Part shown: positions 20,037 to 31,651 of the stretch, one piece after another
Layout: the number at the start of each line of letters is the position of its first letter
How positions within the stretch are numbered: position 1 is the stretch's first letter
Assembly (NCBI GenBank): GCA_030295235.1
Contig: AP026131.1
Coordinates: 1,116,001 to 1,180,000, forward strand
Length of the DNA stretch: 64,000 nt
From: Fistulifera solaris
Lineage: Eukaryota > Bacillariophyta > Bacillariophyceae > Naviculales > Stauroneidaceae
Direction of reading: 5' to 3'
Notes under the pieces: model-generated
Seen by the model: the letters and a program-made list of their open reading frames with translations, nothing else
Database searches by the model: none
Told to the model about the DNA's origin: nothing
Made by a program: the position numbers and the translations under genes

Positions 20037-21791
20037 ATGACCAAACAGAAGAGCCAACAGAAGTCGATTGCCTTCGGAAAGCCTTATTTTTACGCGACAA
20101 AGAGTGCGCCGTCGGGGAAAACTGTCGAGCAAGCGGTGTGCACCAACCAGTCGACGGTCTTTTGACGTCGGATGGCAAAATATATCAAACAGGAACGCTC
20201 CATGGACAAATATTTAAGTCCCCTACTCTTGTGGAAATAAGATATGCGTTGAAATGTGTTGAAATAGCAGCTGGTCGGCATTTTTGTCTGGGTCGATTGG
20301 AAGGAGGACAAGCAGTCGTAAGTTGGGGCGCAGGTAAGAGGGGACTCGTTGTCAGGCCAGAATTGTATTTTATATCAACAACTCAAGCATTAATTTAGGA
20401 CACTTCGGTCAGCTTGGATTAGGAGGTGATAAGATGGTCAGTTTTACTTCTTCGCCGACAATCATCGAACGTTTACTACCAAGACACACCGGGTCACCTA
20501 TCAAACAAATAGCTGCTGGGTCTTGGCACGCACTGGCTCTCGCCGAATCGGGGAAGGTATGGGCTTGGGGATCGAATCGTAACTGGCAATGCGGAAGACA
20601 GCTGACGAGTAAAAGCCTAACTGACGCGCCCACGTTTACTGTCCCTTTACCTGTTCCGCAACTGGATGGAGTCGACCAAATATCCGCCGGAAGGGCCCAT
20701 TCGGTAGCTTTGATTGCGCAGTCTGGCGAAGTTTATTGCTGGGGAGCATCTCACTTTGGGCAGTGCGCTGCGAGCGTACGGAGAGGTGTCAGTGGCGTAG
20801 CCCCGCCCAAGCTAGTACAGTCATTGCAAGATGTGCTGGTCACAAAAGTTTCAGCTGGTGGTAATCACACTTTATGTTTGACCAGTGGAGGACGAGTGTT
20901 TGCGTGGGGTGCAGGAGGGGAAGGGCAGCTGGGTCTGGGTGTACCAGTGCCGTATCAGACCAAGCCGAGGCTGATAGGTGATTTGGATTTCGTAGCAATA
21001 GCAGCGGGGCAAGACTGGAAAAAACAACAAAAGGCGCATCAGCCAAGTCGCTTGCCTCGGTTCCAAAGATTAGAGATATTTTCGCTGGTCCCACATACTC
21101 GGTTGCTACTTGTACTACTGGGCATCTTTATGTGTGGGGATCAAATGATGCAGGGCAGCTGGGAGTCCCTGCGCCGTCAAATTTGCCTTTTTTGGATAGT
21201 TGTCAGGAAACACGGCAACAAAACGGTTCGCTAAGAGATATGCATGTTCGAACTTTTGATTCAAATCACAATCTGCTACTTCCACATCGTTTAATAGCCG
21301 CAGAACCACTAGATGTCACTTTTGTGGCATGCGGGCCGAACCATCTGTGGTGTGTAGGCAACGAAAGACCCGAAACGAAAGAAACTACACCAGGACGAAC
21401 ATTATATGAACTACAAGAAGAAGTACGTGAAGAGAGGCTGCTTCGTGTACGTCAGTCGTTAATGGCTAAAGCGGAAAATATAGAAAGTCCTGTGCGAGAG
21501 AATACAGAAGGGGGTGATCACGCTAAAGAAGATGCAGAATTGCAGGAATCCCCTGCCATGTCGCCAGGAGCTGAATCCCTTTCCGAGATTGCGGTCGAGG
21601 ATTTTACAGAACTCACATCGGATAAAAGTGCTACCGCAGAAGAGGAGGATACAATAGTAGAAACTCCCGCATCTCCAAGATGGTCGCTGTCGAACATGAT
21701 AAGAAGAATGTCAGGCGGGCAATCCGTTGGGAGCAACGGGTCTCGAAAGTCGATAAGGCGAAGAACCTTTCCGCGCAAACAGTCGCTGTAA
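20037..21791 (+). CDS. RCC1-repeat (beta-propeller) protein with charged C-terminal tail
   Basis: Member of the RCC1 superfamily; specific role unknown. Repeat signatures in order are VFLTSDGKIYQTG (spanning a frame change), VVSWGAGHFGQLGLGG, WHALALAESGKVWAWGSN, HSVALIAQSGEVYCWGAS, HTLCLTSGGRVFAWGAGG and TGHLYVWGSNDAGQLG, making one seven-bladed-propeller-like array. A 65-nt intron (20334-20398, GTAAGA...TTTAG) is removed within the WGAG/HFGQ repeat, which proves the splice. Frame changes fit a missing T at 20160-20163 and an extra A at 21019-21024. The last 150 residues are Glu/Ser-rich and end RRRTFPRKQSL. I chose the ATG at 20037 because it precedes the first repeat in a consistent frame. 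The promoter is next to the fold-back element. Confidence 0.8.
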
Positions 21792-22550
21792 ATATAAATT
21801 CAAAGTTAAGCCAGATTGCTTCGGTTACTTCGCAGCCTATTACAAAGCAGCTTGTTACAAAATAAATGCTACTCTAGCTCCATTACCGGTACGATTGTCC
21901 CTGTTTAAAAACCAGAACCGAACCGGGATTGAAATGTTTGCCGTTACTTCTCTTCCGCGAAACGGATTGGATTTCTTTGCGGATGGATAAAAAAATTTCG
22001 GCGGAGCGCCCGAAACTCCCCCTCCGCACACTAATCTATCACTTCGTTCACTCTTGTAAGTACGAATTCCTCGGTTTAAAAATATAACTCGTTAAGTACC
22101 GCATTATTGCATAGAATAAAGTACCTAAATGATAGCCTAAGTACGACGTGCTTTCATCTAAGTAAACTGACATGCAGTGGCGGGAACTATCATCGAGCGC
22201 GGGCCGGATCAACGCGTTCGTCGAACCGGAGCAAAACAATAACGACAGCGCCTCGACGCGGCAATAAAACGGATCCTTTTGCAGGCAGCGCGCTGCAGGA
22301 GCAACAAAGAAGAACATCAACAACAGATTTGGTACCACTGCGTGTACTTGACGCAATAAAGAGCACTCTTTGACATCACCATTATAACAAGGCATCGCTG
22401 ATATCGTGTAGAGACTTTGCGATTCGTTTATCGAAATCAGGTGTATCTCTTGACTCAAATTCGAAAACGTCGGCCGAGAGTCGCGCATCAAGCTGTTTTC
22501 TTTTCAAGCAGCAACTCAATTTTGAAATTGCCCCTTGTGATCTGATCAAA
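21792..22550. other. Intergenic, about 760 bases
   Basis: Between two plus-strand genes. A minus-strand open frame at 22048-22491 has no recognisable domain and is not supported. Confidence 0.5.
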
Positions 22551-25322
22551 ATGGTAAGAATTGTGGGGAGGATATCTGTATAGCTGGAGGCAATCCGCGG
22601 CAAAGGCACGGATACAACATTCTGATGTTTTTGCGCCTCTCCGGGGTTGTTTGAGTCGTCCCTTGCCGAGATTGAGCTTTATTGCATCTGCAATTATAGT
22701 TTTTGATTTAACTGAGGCGCGAATGGCGACCTTATGTCACTTGAGGCTTGATCGCTGAATGTATGAGTCTTTTGACCTTGACTCTCACTCTTTATTTCGC
22801 GATAATTTCCGTTTCTTCACCGCAGCCGACTGCCACTCGAAGATCGAACAAATATACGACACCCGCACGCTCGGAAGTCGCTGCTCCTTCTTCAAAGAAT
22901 GAACCGGTGGCCAATCTTGTCACTCCGAGCGATCCTAGCATAGATGTGGCAGCCATTCGTACTGCAGTCACCAGCAGCCCCCTCGCAAACGAACACGGAG
23001 ATTCCAAACAAGTTCGTTTCGGGCCCGAGGACGTTACCGAGTCTCCTCGTCAACAAAATGCAGGCAGAGGTTTAGTGTCGAGAAGAGGAGGAAGATACGC
23101 CTCGCCTGGAAATCGATCGGTATTGATGAAGACACATTCCGAAGATAGCAACTCAGTAGAAAAGGACGAGCAAGCAACAGAATATGAATTCCACAGTCCC
23201 ACCTTGAAGCGCGATGAAGTCCCATGTTTGTCAAATGAACAACGACAGGACAAAAGCAGCTCATCATCCGACTCATCTTCTAGTTTTTCGGCATCAGCCG
23301 TCGAGGCAAATTCGAATCAACAAACAGAAAACGTAGCTTTGCGTTTCCCCAAAGCAGACGAAGCAACGAAGGTAAGGAAACATAGGCCGACTTTGTCGAA
23401 ATTTATGATTCTTGTGTCTCAAAAGTTGTTGCAGCCTGTCGCACGTTCAGTTGACTCCCCGAAGGACGAGAACGCCGAGAACCTGCCGTCCTTGGAGGAC
23501 CTGAAAATAATGAGCCCAGGTGGTCCACTCTTTACTGCTCCCACGACGCCATCCAAACGCAATGAATCATCCATCAATAGCCCTGCGTCCTTTGAAGAGG
23601 AGCGAAAGCCTGAAAAGCAATCCCCTCGTGAGCGGTGCGTTCAGACACCCACCGATTTCGCGATGGACTACGGTAAACACAATCCAATGTCAAACGGTTC
23701 ATTTGATACTTCAAATGTGTTAGCATGGTTGCAATCCCCGACTGCAAACGGCCTCTTCTCGCCGGGTGGATACGGTGCACTACTCAATACGCCGGGTGGG
23801 CCCCGAACTCCTCGAACGCCGACCGTCAGCACGTCGTTTTTCTTCTCGGACGTTGCCAGCTTACCGAGGGGTGATACACCGGCAGCTCGGGAGGAATCAG
23901 CATCGAAACGAAAGAACATTTCAAGCATTATTTGCATTTCGCCTCTGTCGTCTTCAAAGGCTCGAACCGGTACCACTCCTCCTGCTAATTTGAAAGATAT
24001 GTTCTCGTCTCCACAAGAAAAAAAGTAAAGCAAGGAGCTTACCACTTTTGAGCGATGATACACCTCGAGAAGACAAACGAAGGACGTCACAACGCAGTGC
24101 CAGTAAAGATCCAAGTCTCGATGCCGTCCCCTTGGCCGAACGCGATTTGATGGAGGACGAGGACATGAGCGTTTTACTTCAATTAGCGTCAAATACGCCC
24201 CGATCAGCGGGGGGTACCACAACGTCCGGTCCGGTGTTTCGATCTCCAACTAGCGGGAAGGAAGACCGAACGGAAAGCGAAAATCTACCTGCTTTGCAAC
24301 TCCCCATGATTGGAGGTCAGAATGGACGCAAGCCCAAGCGTGGGGAAGAGTTTGCACCACCGCAACTGGGCATGCGCTCAGGGTCAGGCACTAAGAACAT
24401 CTTGCCCGGCAGCTCTCAAAAAAGAAAATGAGGCGGGAGACAGTCAAGATGGCAGCGACAACAAAAGTCCTACAGGGGCATATCCTATGCACCCGCCGTA
24501 TCCAAGAGATGCACCAGCTTTTTATCCGCCGGCACCGCCTGGGATGCATGGTCCAAGTGGCAGCATGAGAGTTGTTGTAGGCGGACCGCCGCCAAGCGGA
24601 TCTCCGCCCCGTCCTGGAATCAGTACCTCACCTCACCAAGCTCCTCCATTTTACGATCATCCGTATCCCCCGCCCCCAGGAATGTATTCGCAATATCACC
24701 ATGTGGGATACCCTTATCAATACTCTCACCATCCACCTAGACACATGCCTTTGTACGGAGGTCATCAACCTCCTGCAACAGTTGGACAAGAGCCGAAAAA
24801 AGGAACCAAGAAGACCATCAGCAAACCTGTCAAGCGAGGCCCATCTTCACCGGATTCCAAAGTTACCAAGAAACCAAGGAAATCACCGTCAAAGACGAAG
24901 AACAAAGTCACACCACAGTTGGAGGGAGAAGACAGAGACAAAGCAGCTGCATCAATTCTTGCCGTGAACGCTGCCAGCGGCGGAAAGAATGATAAGGCCG
25001 CCGCACTAGCAGCTGCTATTCTTCGTGGTGTTACGATGAGACCTTCTGGAAAATGGGTGAGTGTTTACATCAGCTTAATGGTTGAAGCATTCTTCTCGTA
25101 CTCTTCTCACTGATGTTTCAATTACAGCAAGCTCAATTGTACTTCGCGGGGAAATCGAGATACATTGGGGTATTTGATTCGCGAGAAAAGGCCGCTTTGG
25201 CGTATGAAATCGCACGAGAGAAGTTGAAGCACGGCCCACAAGAACCAAACGGAAAATCAACAGAGAATCTTGTGAATGCCGCACGCAAAGCTGCATTTGA
25301 TGGTGTAAACGAAAAACTATAA
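22551..25322 (+). CDS. AP2-like DNA-binding protein with long disordered N-terminus
   Basis: Putative transcription factor. The last exon pair encodes a single AP2/ERF-like domain: LRGVTMRPSGKW joined over a 71-nt intron (25057-25127, GTGAGT...TTACAG) to QAQLYFAGKSRYIGVFDSRE and KAALAYEIAREKLKHG. The 700 preceding residues are Ser/Pro-rich, with SP/TP sites (NTPGGPRTPRTPTV), a Pro/Tyr/His-rich segment (PYPPPPGMYSQYHH) and a Lys-rich stretch before the domain. Two frame changes fit an extra A at 24018-24024 and at 24418-24423. The start is uncertain: an ATG at 22551-22553 is followed at once by GTAAGA, and CACCGCAG at 22818-22825 restores frame to PTATRRSNKYTTPARS, so exon 1 may hold only the start codon; the alternative is ATG 22763. 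Confidence 0.82.
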
Positions 25323-25493
25323 ATTTGTATCTTGTATGTATTATCATTTACGCTGTCTCTGTCTCTATAGCTCTCTAGGAGGAGAACTGTATCAACTGGG
25401 TTGTGCAACACTTGAAAAGTTTTGAACAAATTAGTACGAAGCTTCTTTTATTATCAGAATAGCATTATTACAACGCAAGTATGTGCAGGGCGT

Positions 25494-26219
25494 CTATGCT
25501 GATCTCTCGCTGTTCAATTGATCTACGTAAGACTGCCAATCTGAAGGTGCTGTTTGACGATCATTGCGTAAGGCGATCTGCTCTTGCTCCTGATTCCAAT
25601 CGAACATTCTCAATGTCGACGAAATAGCTAATTTGTATTGTCGGTCGTCGTCCTCATTGTCTTCCGTCGCAAACGGCAAAAGCGGACGATGTTTTTCGTC
25701 AGTAAATTGCTCCTTTTCTTCTTTTGGTGTCTCGAGAACAAGGGGTAAGACAGGACTTTCTCGACGGGCGCCTGGAATGTGTCCCTTTATGAATGCCGTC
25801 CAAGCTTCTTCGACGACGTCAAAACAGTGTCCATCTGTAAGCGGCAAGCCCTGAGACTGCAAGACTGTTCTTCGAAACGCTTTTGACGATCTTATGGACT
25901 GAAATTCCAAATCGCTTCGTCGGCAGCTGACATCTCGAGTTTGATAGTGGTCGACTAAGGCGTTCGACAAACGGTGTAAACTGGTGCAGTTGCAGTCCGT
26001 TAACATGGGCCGTCCTTTGTTTGTAAGAACTACCTTTTGTCCCGACGTAACGACTTTCTTTGCTGTATAGTCGAGACTACCATCCTGATTCTGTTCAAAT
26101 CGAACAACACAACCGCAGGTCGGGCTGCATTGCTGCCCCCAGGCGGCGGGTGACGCTGCGGCGACATCCTTCCGTTTGCTCCGAACAGCGGCTCGGAGAG
26201 GGTATAATAAGAATCTCAT
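25494..26219 (-). CDS. Cysteine-motif protein of unknown function, probably mitochondrial
   Basis: 241 aa from the ATG at 26219, one exon. The first 30 residues (MRFLLYPLRAAVRSKRKD) are Arg-rich without acidic residues, as in mitochondrial presequences. Two cysteine clusters follow: CSPTCGCVVRF near residue 31 and LTDCNCTSLHRLSNALVDHY near residue 73. Their spacing could bind a metal or an iron-sulphur cluster, but I cannot name a family. The C-terminal half is acidic and contains two short Trp-containing motifs (MFDWNQEQEQ, DWQSYVDQL). It is convergent with the AP2-like gene and shares a 1.16-kb upstream region with the HMG-box gene. Confidence 0.7.
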   Translation of the reverse strand: MRFLLYPLRAAVRSKRKDVAAASPAAWGQQCSPTCGCVVRFEQNQDGSLDYTAKKVVTSGQKVVLTNKGRPMLTDCNCTSLHRLSNALVDHYQTRDVSCRRSDLEFQSIRSSKAFRRTVLQSQGLPLTDGHCFDVVEEAWTAFIKGHIPGARRESPVLPLVLETPKEEKEQFTDEKHRPLLPFATEDNEDDDRQYKLAISSTLRMFDWNQEQEQIALRNDRQTAPSDWQSYVDQLNSERSA

Positions 26220-27381
26220 TGTGTTTCCTGGTGGGAAATGTGTTTAACAACACCTTTCATGTAATCAATGGGATCGGAATTTAGAATCGATGAAGAAAAT
26301 AAAGCTTACATCATCCTTTTTCTTTGATTGAACCGCGGTGATCTGATTGGTTCATTGTTCATTCGTCTCTAAGCTTACTGTAGTTTTGTGTATTGTTTCA
26401 TTCATTGTACGTTTCCACTATCGATTAAGATGTTAGTTTAGATAAGTAGCAAGATGCTTTCTCAGTACCAAACTTGATTTTCTTTCTCTTTGACGCACTG
26501 ATCGCGGGTATACGTGGTCAAAAAGGCTACATTTAGAGCCATAGTCAATATTGACACCAATGATGTCAGACGTCAGACATCTTGGCACTTTGGCACTACT
26601 TCTTGCTTCTTGTCGACGTCACAACACGTTCTCGGTCTCGTCATACGTCACCTCACATTTTAACCTTAGCCCTTGTTCTTAGCTCGTAGAACACTGGTGC
26701 AACGTTCAACGTTATTACGGAGTATTTTTAATAGATTTTGTAGTCTATCTGGTAGTTGATGAGATAAAGCAGTTTCAAAGTAACCTTACAGTGCCTGAGT
26801 TTGACTGTGTTAATTCCTAGGCAATTTTAACAATGAAACTTTTATACGTCGTTAAGTCTTGAAGCAAAACGGCGTTTCGACTTTTTCTAAGTCTATAGAG
26901 AAGAGAGACAACTAGCCTTTCATTACGTCTAAGGCTCTTGGGTGAGGAGTCTTTCAAGAGATTGCAGTTACAATGCGATGATTTTCACGACGGTGAAGAT
27001 GATGATTTGTGATGGCACATCATGGTCGCGCATGCTGCGTGGTCTGACGCAAGAGGCGAAGTTTCGTGCCTCGCGCATGACGCCGCATGACAAAGGCCGA
27101 GTTCCTTCATAAGAATGATACAAGTCACGAACGAGTAGTGCGCTCCCGAGTTGAAGATCGTTACGGTACAAATTTGAACGCGAGACTTCGTCTGACTTGG
27201 AAAGACGAAACTGTGACTAAAACGCCGGAAACTAACTTCCGGAAGCCAAGTACCGGATAGCAAAGGTATGGAGTTTTCTCACAGATTTTTGCCGAAGGCG
27301 GAAAAAGATGAAGGGCCAAAACCTCTTTCTTCAATTGCCAAAGACAATGATTGATACACTTGTTATAATTAGGCCTTCACT
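26220..27381. promoter_or_regulatory. Divergent upstream region with three ACGTCA sites
   Basis: Shared by the minus-strand cysteine-motif gene and the plus-strand HMG-box gene. ACGTCA occurs at 26570-26575, 26616-26621 and 26645-26650, all in one orientation within 81 bases. The core matches the CRE-like elements of diatom CO2/light-responsive promoters; function here is inferred. No gene is supported in the remainder. Confidence 0.4.
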
Positions 27382-28976
27382 ATGAGCAAGTTGACGGATA
27401 AAGAGATCGAGGACGTCGCAAACGATGTAGAATCAATCGACAAAACCGCCCCGTCTTCGATCAACAAAAACGATGACGGGCGTGAAGAAAAAGAAAAATC
27501 AACAAAAGAAAGAAAAAACAAGAAAAGGGATCGACGTGCTCATCGTGTAGAGGGGCAAATGCCGGCACCACCATTAAGTGCTTACAATTTCTTCTTTCGC
27601 GCCGAACGACTAGGGGGGAAGTGATGGCAAGCGAGACGAGCCGAAAAGCCTAGAACAGGACGCCCCTTCAGGAGCCGATACCAAAGGATTATCAGATTTT
27701 CAAACGATGACAAAAAGCATAGGTCTCAAATGGCGAGAGCTACCAGCAGATCAGAAGCGCACCTTCGAAGACCTCGCGAAAGAGGACCTAGGTCGTTATC
27801 GCCGCGAACTCGCGGAATACAACGAGGAAATAATTCGATCAACGAAAATTGGCCGGGCCTCACTCGAAGGACGTATAAAAAGCGCCATTCATCATCGAAC
27901 TGAGGACAGTGAAAACGATTCGAAACCTTTCGCGGCGACGGCTCAGATACCGGAAAGCGAGGCTGTCAATCACAGTGAATTATCTGGTTTTCCAACACAA
28001 CAATATGCACTGCCATCGACAGAATCTATCTCTCAGCGCTTTGATCAAAGTACTAGCGATCTCCGAGAAAGTCTGGGAATACAAACGAGCACAAGTGGGT
28101 CAACGCGTCAATACGAGCCACTGCTGCAACAGTATGCTGCTGAAAATGTCATCTTGCAACATCTCTTGTCGGGCATTGCACAATCATCACTGAGCACGTT
28201 AGAGCAACCTTCACCTTCCCCAATGTTCTCCCACCTCTTGCATCAACTTCAAAACGCACAAGAATCTCAAAGCAACGCTCGAATGGTAGACACTGCTTTA
28301 TCTAGAGCAGCTCTTTTGGAACAAATGAATCATCGTCTGAACTCCCAAATAGGTGGCAGATTCGAAAATATTCCCTCACTGTTTCATTCTCAACAGCAGC
28401 AAACAGAGGCTCAAGAAGCGACTGCGTGGCGAAATCTTCAGCAACAGATTCTCAATCCTTTTCATAATTTTTTCTTCCTCTGAGCCATCGCCAAGCGTTG
28501 CTGATTTTCTTATTGCAGAACGTAACCGAAACCTGTTCGGACAACTCGAAGCAGGGCAAAATCAACAGCTCGCGTTGCAGAATGTTATTCAGACGACACC
28601 GCAAGATCAACAGGCGCTTCTACAGCATCTCAGAATGCAACTTTCGCAAACAACGGCGATCACCAGCACTCCGACGGTGGATCCACAGGAATTACTTCGA
28701 CAGATGATGGCAGAAGAAGAAAGAAAAGAGCCAACAAAGGTAGCGCCAGATTACGTATCAGAGAGGAGAAACGACAAAGGTAGTCTCAGCTCTCATGCAT
28801 GCGTTGTCTCACACCAATGTCAGTGGCTTACTTCATCGCGACGAGGCCACAGCTGCCGCGCGGTTCAAGTGTTGCCTCCTTCGCTTGCATCGGAGGCGAG
28901 TCGGAGAAATAAAAAAAAAGTATCTGTCTTTGAATCGCCATTTTTCCAAGAATTTGCCGTTTGTGTTTCAGCATAA
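27382..28976 (+). CDS. HMG-box protein with Gln-rich tail; frame changes twice
   Basis: Putative architectural DNA-binding protein. From the ATG at 27382 a 60-residue Lys/Asp-rich start leads into an HMG box: PAPPLSAYNFFFRAERL, then after a frame change FQTMTKSIGLKWRELPADQK and RTFEDLAKEDLGRYRRELAE. The box carries an insert of about 35 residues (SDGKRDEPKSLEQD...) between helix 1 and helix 2. The frame change coincides with six G at 27613-27618. The rest is Gln/Ser/Leu-rich (QQQTEAQEATAWRNLQQQ) and changes frame at six T (28468-28473). The sequence is convincing up to about 28735 (LLRQMMAEEERKEP); the true C-terminus beyond that is unclear. Confidence 0.75.
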
Positions 28977-29428
28977 AAATATAAAGTCGATCGATTTATC
29001 ATCATTCAACGCGTTGTATTCATCGTTATTTCATGGTCGATATGAAACAATGCTTTTGTCGCTCATTTTATCGGATGATGGAGGTAGTCTATTGTTTTTT
29101 GGCCTATAACCTAAAACCCGCGACTAAATGTTTGGTCACGGGGCACTGACAACAGACTAATGCTGCTGAACTAGGTACCGTACCGGTAATCGAATCTCTA
29201 CAGCTGGATACTACAATTACAGCACCCTGAAGATATGCTACATTGACCGCGCGCTTCTCTTTTTTATAGATGGGGTATTGGAAAACAAGACACGAATCTC
29301 TGTTTCGCGGATATTCTAATTTAACTTAACACCAAACTAGCTGTTCTTACCGTCAAAATAATACGTCAAGGTGTAATACTTCAGACGATTAGTGCAACTA
29401 ATTGACAAGTCAAACTGGGCTTTAACAT
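28977..29428. other. Intergenic between convergent genes
   Basis: About 450 bases with no supported feature. Confidence 0.5.
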
Positions 29429-31089
29429 TTAGCAGGTGATCTCCGTAGTCGGAACTTCGGTGTAGTTACTTTTGCCCCGGCGTAAACCATGTCGAAAGAA
29501 ATGGCGGACAATGAAACCAACCAAGATGATTGCAAGTAGCACATACCAGCGTACTAGAATGGACCCACGAGGTTGTGGCTGGATCCACTCACCATGGACC
29601 TGCAACAAACTCTCTCCATGTGAAACAACTACATCATCGTCGATGATCGGTTCCCAACCATCCGGGTCGATCGTTGACGGATCAGGAAACTCGTGTATGA
29701 CAGCCATACTATCATTTGTCTTGAATATAATATCATAACATGAACCATACAGTTCTTCACTAGGCGTAAACGGATCTTTGGAGATTTTCGGGAGCCACCC
29801 TTCGTGAAACGCCCTCAAAAAGTCCCATTCCGCAAAAGCACCTCCTTCCATTTTCGCCGTCCAGTAAAACCATCCGGCACTAAGACCCGCACCTGCCGCT
29901 TCGTACGAAACAATTTGCGCTTGGGCAAAGTGTTTCAGAAACTCTGTCGATCGGGAGAAAGTTCGCGGTCCAGAAAGGCTGCCGTGCCATTTGCGGCGAT
30001 ACTGTCCATGATGACTCGTAACACAGCCACCGGTAAAGAATCTACCGCAACGCTCCACTCTCCAACAATTCGAGACACACCACGAGAGACTTGTTGTCGG
30101 TGCGGTTCGTAACAACATCCGATCAGGTCACGATGCTCGTTCTGACACGTATAGGCAATGTGTTGCCGTGGACTCAGAGCGCGGGGATGCTCCGCAAACA
30201 CTTGATAAAAGTGCGAGTCCAAAAAGGTATTCGCATAGCGGGTAGGATCGAGCCACCAATGACCATTGTTGAATGAATCCGATGAGAACATATCACTGGC
30301 GTAGATGGAAACCTTCGGGCCCATCGTGCTTCTGACAATATCCAGTCCTTCCTCTAGGAACGATTCGTACACTTCGCGATCGCAGTCTAAAAATGGTTCA
30401 TTCAGTAGACCAAAGCCGGTGACGACATCGTCCAAGCCGTCTGCGACAATTTGTTCCGTAATTTCCCGAATCACCTGCAGACTGCGCTGCACATGCTCGG
30501 GATGTGTCGACCATCCTTCACAAGTAGCGTCCTTCAACGTTTGCCCCGAATTATCAAAGCCATTTTGTGAGCCCGGTGCGGTGTGAATGTCGGGCCAAAC
30601 TTGGAGCCCGAGTTGTCGCGACCACGCACAGAGACGTTGAAAGTATTTCCAGCGGTCCCCCACCACCCAAGGTTCGCCTTTGTGCTTATTTCGGAGAATC
30701 CAATGAGGGAGAGGAACACGAAGATGTGTCACTCCGGCGTCTTTGAGATCTTGGATGTCTTGAAAGGCAATAAAGTGCTCAAAGTGGTAATTGAGCCATT
30801 GCTCGGCGGTTTCTTCTTGGGGGAACGCTTGCCCTAACGTGTATTCGTCCATCGGATAATCGGGGCCATCGACCGTCTCCATCAAAAACGGATGACACCG
30901 CTTTAAATCACACAGTTGATAATCTTCATGATGCTTTGGTGGGGCACTGGCTTGCCCAGGATACCAACAGAACTCACCCCGCAGATGACAGTCGGTAACC
31001 GCGAACTGATACGGCGTAATGTAACGCTCCAGAACCAACCAACCGCCTATATTGACTCCTCGAATCCAGGATGGACGAACGTCGTGCAT
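29429..31089 (-). CDS. GH5 exo-1,3-beta-glucanase-like enzyme with C-terminal membrane anchor
   Basis: Glycoside hydrolase of the fungal exo-beta-1,3-glucanase type, fitting turnover of chrysolaminarin. The N-terminus RGVNIGGWLVLERYI is the family start; LPHWIL, DIHTAPGSQNGFDNSG, the acid/base GFGLLNEPF and the nucleophile IVGEWSVAVD follow, then GAGLSAGWFYWTAKMEGG near the barrel end. A frame change near 29940-29965 separates the nucleophile region from the C-terminal third. The last 60 residues hold a membrane helix (WYVLLAIILVGFIVRHFF) and a short basic tail, so this is probably a tail- or type-I-anchored enzyme. No signal peptide precedes the domain from the ATG at 31089. It is divergent from sufD; a copia element now separates them. 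Confidence 0.88.
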
Positions 31090-31333
31090 GGTTGTGTGTC
31101 AAAGTGTTGTTTGTTGTGAAAAAGTCGCTTTGACACCAATGCGCTATTTGAAAATGCAACGGTGCAGAGAAAATTATGGAAGAAGTTTTTTTTGTGAAGG
31201 GTGTCTCGAGTCTCGAGTGGTGTCGTCGGCTGGTTGTTTCGCCCAGAAGGAACTCGCTGGGAGTATGTTCATCGGTTAGTAGTGATATATTATTACAAAG
31301 AAACTCCCCGGAACTAGGTGCACCACGTCGATG

Positions 31334-31651
31334 TGTTAGAAAATGCAAATTCCACTTCGGCGATTCACGAAACTTATCCGTGAACCAATACAAACACTAC
31401 GCAGCAATCAGCTTATGTAGGGCCGAACTCGATACAATAACTTGTCAATAAAAGGAGAGTAAATAAAACTTCCGTCTATTAACTGGATTGTTTCAAGAGA
31501 ATGAGCTCTTGAAACCATCAAGGATAACGCCGGCCCATGTTACCGCTTTTACTAACTTTCACATTGGCCCGCCTGTTCTTTACTGCGTCAGTTTTATCGT
31601 TCTCATCTTCACTACGGTTAGAGATCGTTTCAGATTCGCGAACTTCCAACA
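31334..31651 (-). repeat. 3' LTR of the copia element
   Basis: Left LTR, nearly identical to the right one. It contains a short inverted repeat, TTTCAAGAG-n6-CTCTTGAAA, near 31487-31510. A purine-rich tract just inside its right edge is placed as a polypurine tract would be. Confidence 0.92.

Noticed and set aside
22048-22491. Minus-strand open frame of 147 codons
   Set aside because: No domain, no signal of selection visible, and it spans the probable promoter of the AP2-like gene.
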